From positions 186,001 to 250,000 of the forward strand of contig JAJRPJ010000010.1 of assembly GCA_024280835.1 (NCBI GenBank): a stretch of 64,000 bases of DNA. Reading direction: 5' to 3'. A program made the position numbers and the translations under genes. The notes beneath the pieces are model-generated. The model made no database searches and was not told where the DNA came from. It was given only the letters and a program-made list of their open reading frames with translations. Below, piece after piece: positions 62,034 to 64,000 of the stretch. Origin of the DNA: Candidatus Zixiibacteriota bacterium (GTDB lineage Bacteria; Zixibacteria; MSB-5A5; GN15; JACZUZ01). Numbering within the stretch: the stretch's first letter is position 1; each line of letters starts with the position of its first letter.

Positions 62034-64000
62034 TTATTTGTGAAAGTCGAAGTGGCTCTGAAAGAATTCGACAGTGTCTTTGTGTAGTAATGTTCGCATA
62101 AGAGTCAGTAAATCATTTTCGTCAACCACAGAGTCAGCATTAACATCCATGCGATCGTTGTAGTTCCAAATTGTAAGCTCAATGTTTTCACTGCCATCGC
62201 TTGCGAGCGCTGAGCCACCCCAAGCGCCGCGGCCTTGATAGGTGAATCCCCAATCGCGCATGATGTCGTTATCAACTTCTGCGGTTTGCTGAATGATGGT
62301 TCGGCGGCGAACACTATTGTCTTGCGGGGCGCCTGACGCGGCATAGCTCCACCAAAGGGTCAGGCGCGGTGAGTCATCGGTGGTTGGCAATGAAGCTGGG
62401 CCGCGATAGTTGAGCTCACAATTGCTGGTGTCGTAGATTGTGTCCTGACCAATAGCAAAGCCCAAGTTTGATTGTCCATCAACAATGTCCTGAAACCATG
62501 ATGCGCGGACAGGAAATTGGGTCCAGTTATCGGGAGGAGTAGCTGTCAAATTAGTGCGGACAGTGTCAGCAAGTCCCCACGGGAAGATATCTTTGGCCGT
62601 GTCTCGGGCGGCTTCTTGAGACCAAGCCGAGTCAGTTAAAAGAGAGCCGAAGCCAAAGTTCCAGAGATTGCGAGAAGTTGATGGATAGGATGGCGAAAAG
62701 CGATTGACCCAATGGTTTGTTGTGTTGGCTGTGTCGGAAACTCCGCAAGTGGAGCCGTCGTAATTGGAAGTGCCTTGATTGAAGGCCACTTGTCTGCGCA
62801 GACGAGTGACATACAAGCGGAAGTCAAAGGTTGAATCCGCGCCTTGAATATTGTAGGCATTGGTTGAGTTGAGGAACAGTGAAAATTCTACAGAGTCGAT
62901 GACAATCACAGAGTCCGTCGGCGCAGCTCCGATATAGGACAGTAGTGAGTCATAGCGTAACAATCCACCAACATGTTGTCCGTTGTCGTAGCCTGGGCGA
63001 ATAGTGTTGCCTGTGGCGACAGTGGCCATGTCGCAGGCGCCGATTTCAAACCATGTCGATTGAAGAAAGTGGTCAGCTATGCGAATCTCATTGCGTACAG
63101 CCTGGTTGGTTGTGTCGTTGACAGCGAAATAGAACAAACGTTTGAAAACGACATCCCAACCATGTGACCAACTCCATAGATTTGGGTTTGTTATTCCTGA
63201 GAATACGCGACGATTTGGCGCTGTTGCAATTCCGTCATTTAGTATGCCAGCGGAATCGACAATTACGACTGTCGCAGTGTCAGGGCCTGAAGATGAAAGA
63301 GAAAGCAAGAGCGGTTGTAGGTCACCTTGCGACGCCCCAATGCTTTGCCCGAAGGATAAGTTAGAGCCGATTATCGGAAATGAAGTGTCACCAGCGAGAG
63401 GGGCTGTCACCCAAGAGCTGCCATTGATGAGAAGTAGTTTGCTGGCGCTAGCAGAATTCGATGAGCTACCAAGGCCGTAGTTGTCTTGCTGGTTGCGATT
63501 GAAAGTGATTATTGGCACAGTAATAGCGGACATGTCATAGCCGCCGAAACTACTAGCTGTCCAGATAACCACTGCAGGAGCTATTGAGTCCCATTGTGCC
63601 TGTGAGTAATTGCGTGCCTGCAAGTCATCTATCCACTCCGGGATGAACGCGCCGCCGTCAAACGTTTGTAGGGAGTCACGAACATAATTGAACATGAGAG
63701 TGTCGGCATCCAAAGATGTTGTGTCATTGTCAACGAAGACGACTTTCAGGTCTGTCACGGTGATTGAAAACCATTGAAATTGTGGACGTCGAGTTGGAGT
63801 TGCATTTTCACTAGAGGCAAAAGTGTGATTGACTCCGTTGACACTTAAGGCAGTATCTAGTTTTAGAACTAAGCCATAGGCGCTTCCGTTGTGAATGTCA
63901 TTGGCCAAGCCTGTAGGTAGTGGAACTGGGACACTGTCGCCGCTGGCAATCAGAACACTGTCCCAAAGCGTTAATGTCCCAGCGACATTTGTAGCCCATG
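62034..64000 (-). CDS. Large beta-rich protein, N-terminus beyond the window
   Basis: The frame stays open to position 64000, so the 5' end is missing; the TTG at 63908 is not a reliable start. The visible ~655 residues are rich in Asn, Ser, Thr, Asp and aromatic residues, with no enzyme motif, as in adhesins or phage tail proteins. The C-terminal part has 'DVNADSVVDENDLLTLM', a single dockerin-like calcium loop. It is followed by the exported 462-residue protein. No secretion signal can be judged, as the N-terminus is absent. Confidence 0.6.
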   Translation of the reverse strand, partial: WATNVAGTLTLWDSVLIASGDSVPVPLPTGLANDIHNGSAYGLVLKLDTALSVNGVNHTFASSENATPTRRPQFQWFSITVTDLKVVFVDNDTTSLDADTLMFNYVRDSLQTFDGGAFIPEWIDDLQARNYSQAQWDSIAPAVVIWTASSFGGYDMSAITVPIITFNRNQQDNYGLGSSSNSASASKLLLINGSSWVTAPLAGDTSFPIIGSNLSFGQSIGASQGDLQPLLLSLSSSGPDTATVVIVDSAGILNDGIATAPNRRVFSGITNPNLWSWSHGWDVVFKRLFYFAVNDTTNQAVRNEIRIADHFLQSTWFEIGACDMATVATGNTIRPGYDNGQHVGGLLRYDSLLSYIGAAPTDSVIVIDSVEFSLFLNSTNAYNIQGADSTFDFRLYVTRLRRQVAFNQGTSNYDGSTCGVSDTANTTNHWVNRFSPSYPSTSRNLWNFGFGSLLTDSAWSQEAARDTAKDIFPWGLADTVRTNLTATPPDNWTQFPVRASWFQDIVDGQSNLGFAIGQDTIYDTSNCELNYRGPASLPTTDDSPRLTLWWSYAASGAPQDNSVRRRTIIQQTAEVDNDIMRDWGFTYQGRGAWGGSALASDGSENIELTIWNYNDRMDVNADSVVDENDLLTLMRTLLHKDTVEFFQSHFDFHK

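Noticed and set aside
1-64000. CRISPR arrays, rRNA genes, insertion sequences with transposase, integrases
   Set aside because: I looked for regular repeats with spacers, rRNA-like stretches and DDE or recombinase motifs and saw none.

Overview
The window looks like a chromosomal segment of a motile, respiring, Gram-negative-type bacterium of the FCB group, most plausibly a Zixibacteria-like candidate lineage (inference). The pointers are secreted proteins ending in dockerin-like repeats with GGPPP/GGPAP tails, a C-terminal NPFNP-type (type IX secretion-like) sorting domain, many multihaem c-type cytochromes and a flagellar operon of the MotE/FliK/FlgD/FlgE/FliLMNOPQR/FlhBAFG/FliA type. Base composition is moderate, with no sharp shift that would mark a large recent island.

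Layout. 1-9.6 kb holds housekeeping genes: the end of a dGTPase-like gene, a PEP-CTERM surface protein, a membrane-anchored MsrB-MsrA fusion, the cmk-plsC-rpsA operon, a putative lipoprotein and mtaB. 10-28 kb is a nearly continuous flagellar operon (motE to fliA) covering hook assembly, the switch/C-ring, the export gate, the FlhF/FlhG placement pair and the flagellar sigma factor. 28-35.5 kb continues on the same strand with accessory genes: a SwrB-like membrane protein, a DUF2225 protein, two PilZ proteins, a miniature methyl-accepting-like protein, two stand-alone receiver domains and a FapA/DUF342 protein. A tRNA-Ser with a clear promoter follows. 35.8-39.7 kb has a large surface protein with an internal duplication and an Amidase_3 gene.

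39.7-48.8 kb (minus strand) is a respiratory locus: Rrf2 regulator, tetrahaem c554-like cytochrome, CcmF, Rieske protein, cytochrome b with b6-type haem spacing, membrane-anchored nonahaem cytochrome, small secreted protein and heptahaem NapC/NirT-type cytochrome. Divergent to it are a sensor kinase with two CXXCH motifs in its periplasmic domain and an NtrC-type sigma-54 activator. I read this as a bc-like quinol-oxidising complex in which multihaem cytochromes replace cytochrome c1/f, with redox-responsive control; the complex itself is inferred from gene order. 52.6-57 kb has tRNA-Gln, thiamine pyrophosphokinase, a divergent phosphoglycerate kinase-like protein and an HD-GYP response regulator (likely c-di-GMP breakdown, complementing the PilZ receptors). 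57.7-60.1 kb is a dockerin-bearing secreted protein. From 60.2 kb to the edge, three minus-strand genes (holin-like membrane protein and two large beta-rich proteins) resemble a phage-type or surface structural module, the last one cut by the window end.

A roughly 190-bp non-coding element with complementary ends occurs twice, about 50 kb apart (2795-2995 and 52680-52862), and is the clearest unexplained repeat. The most promising system is the multihaem bc-like locus with its haem-motif sensor kinase; the next is the basic, histone H1-like tail on FliA, echoed at the N-terminus of ribosomal protein S1.
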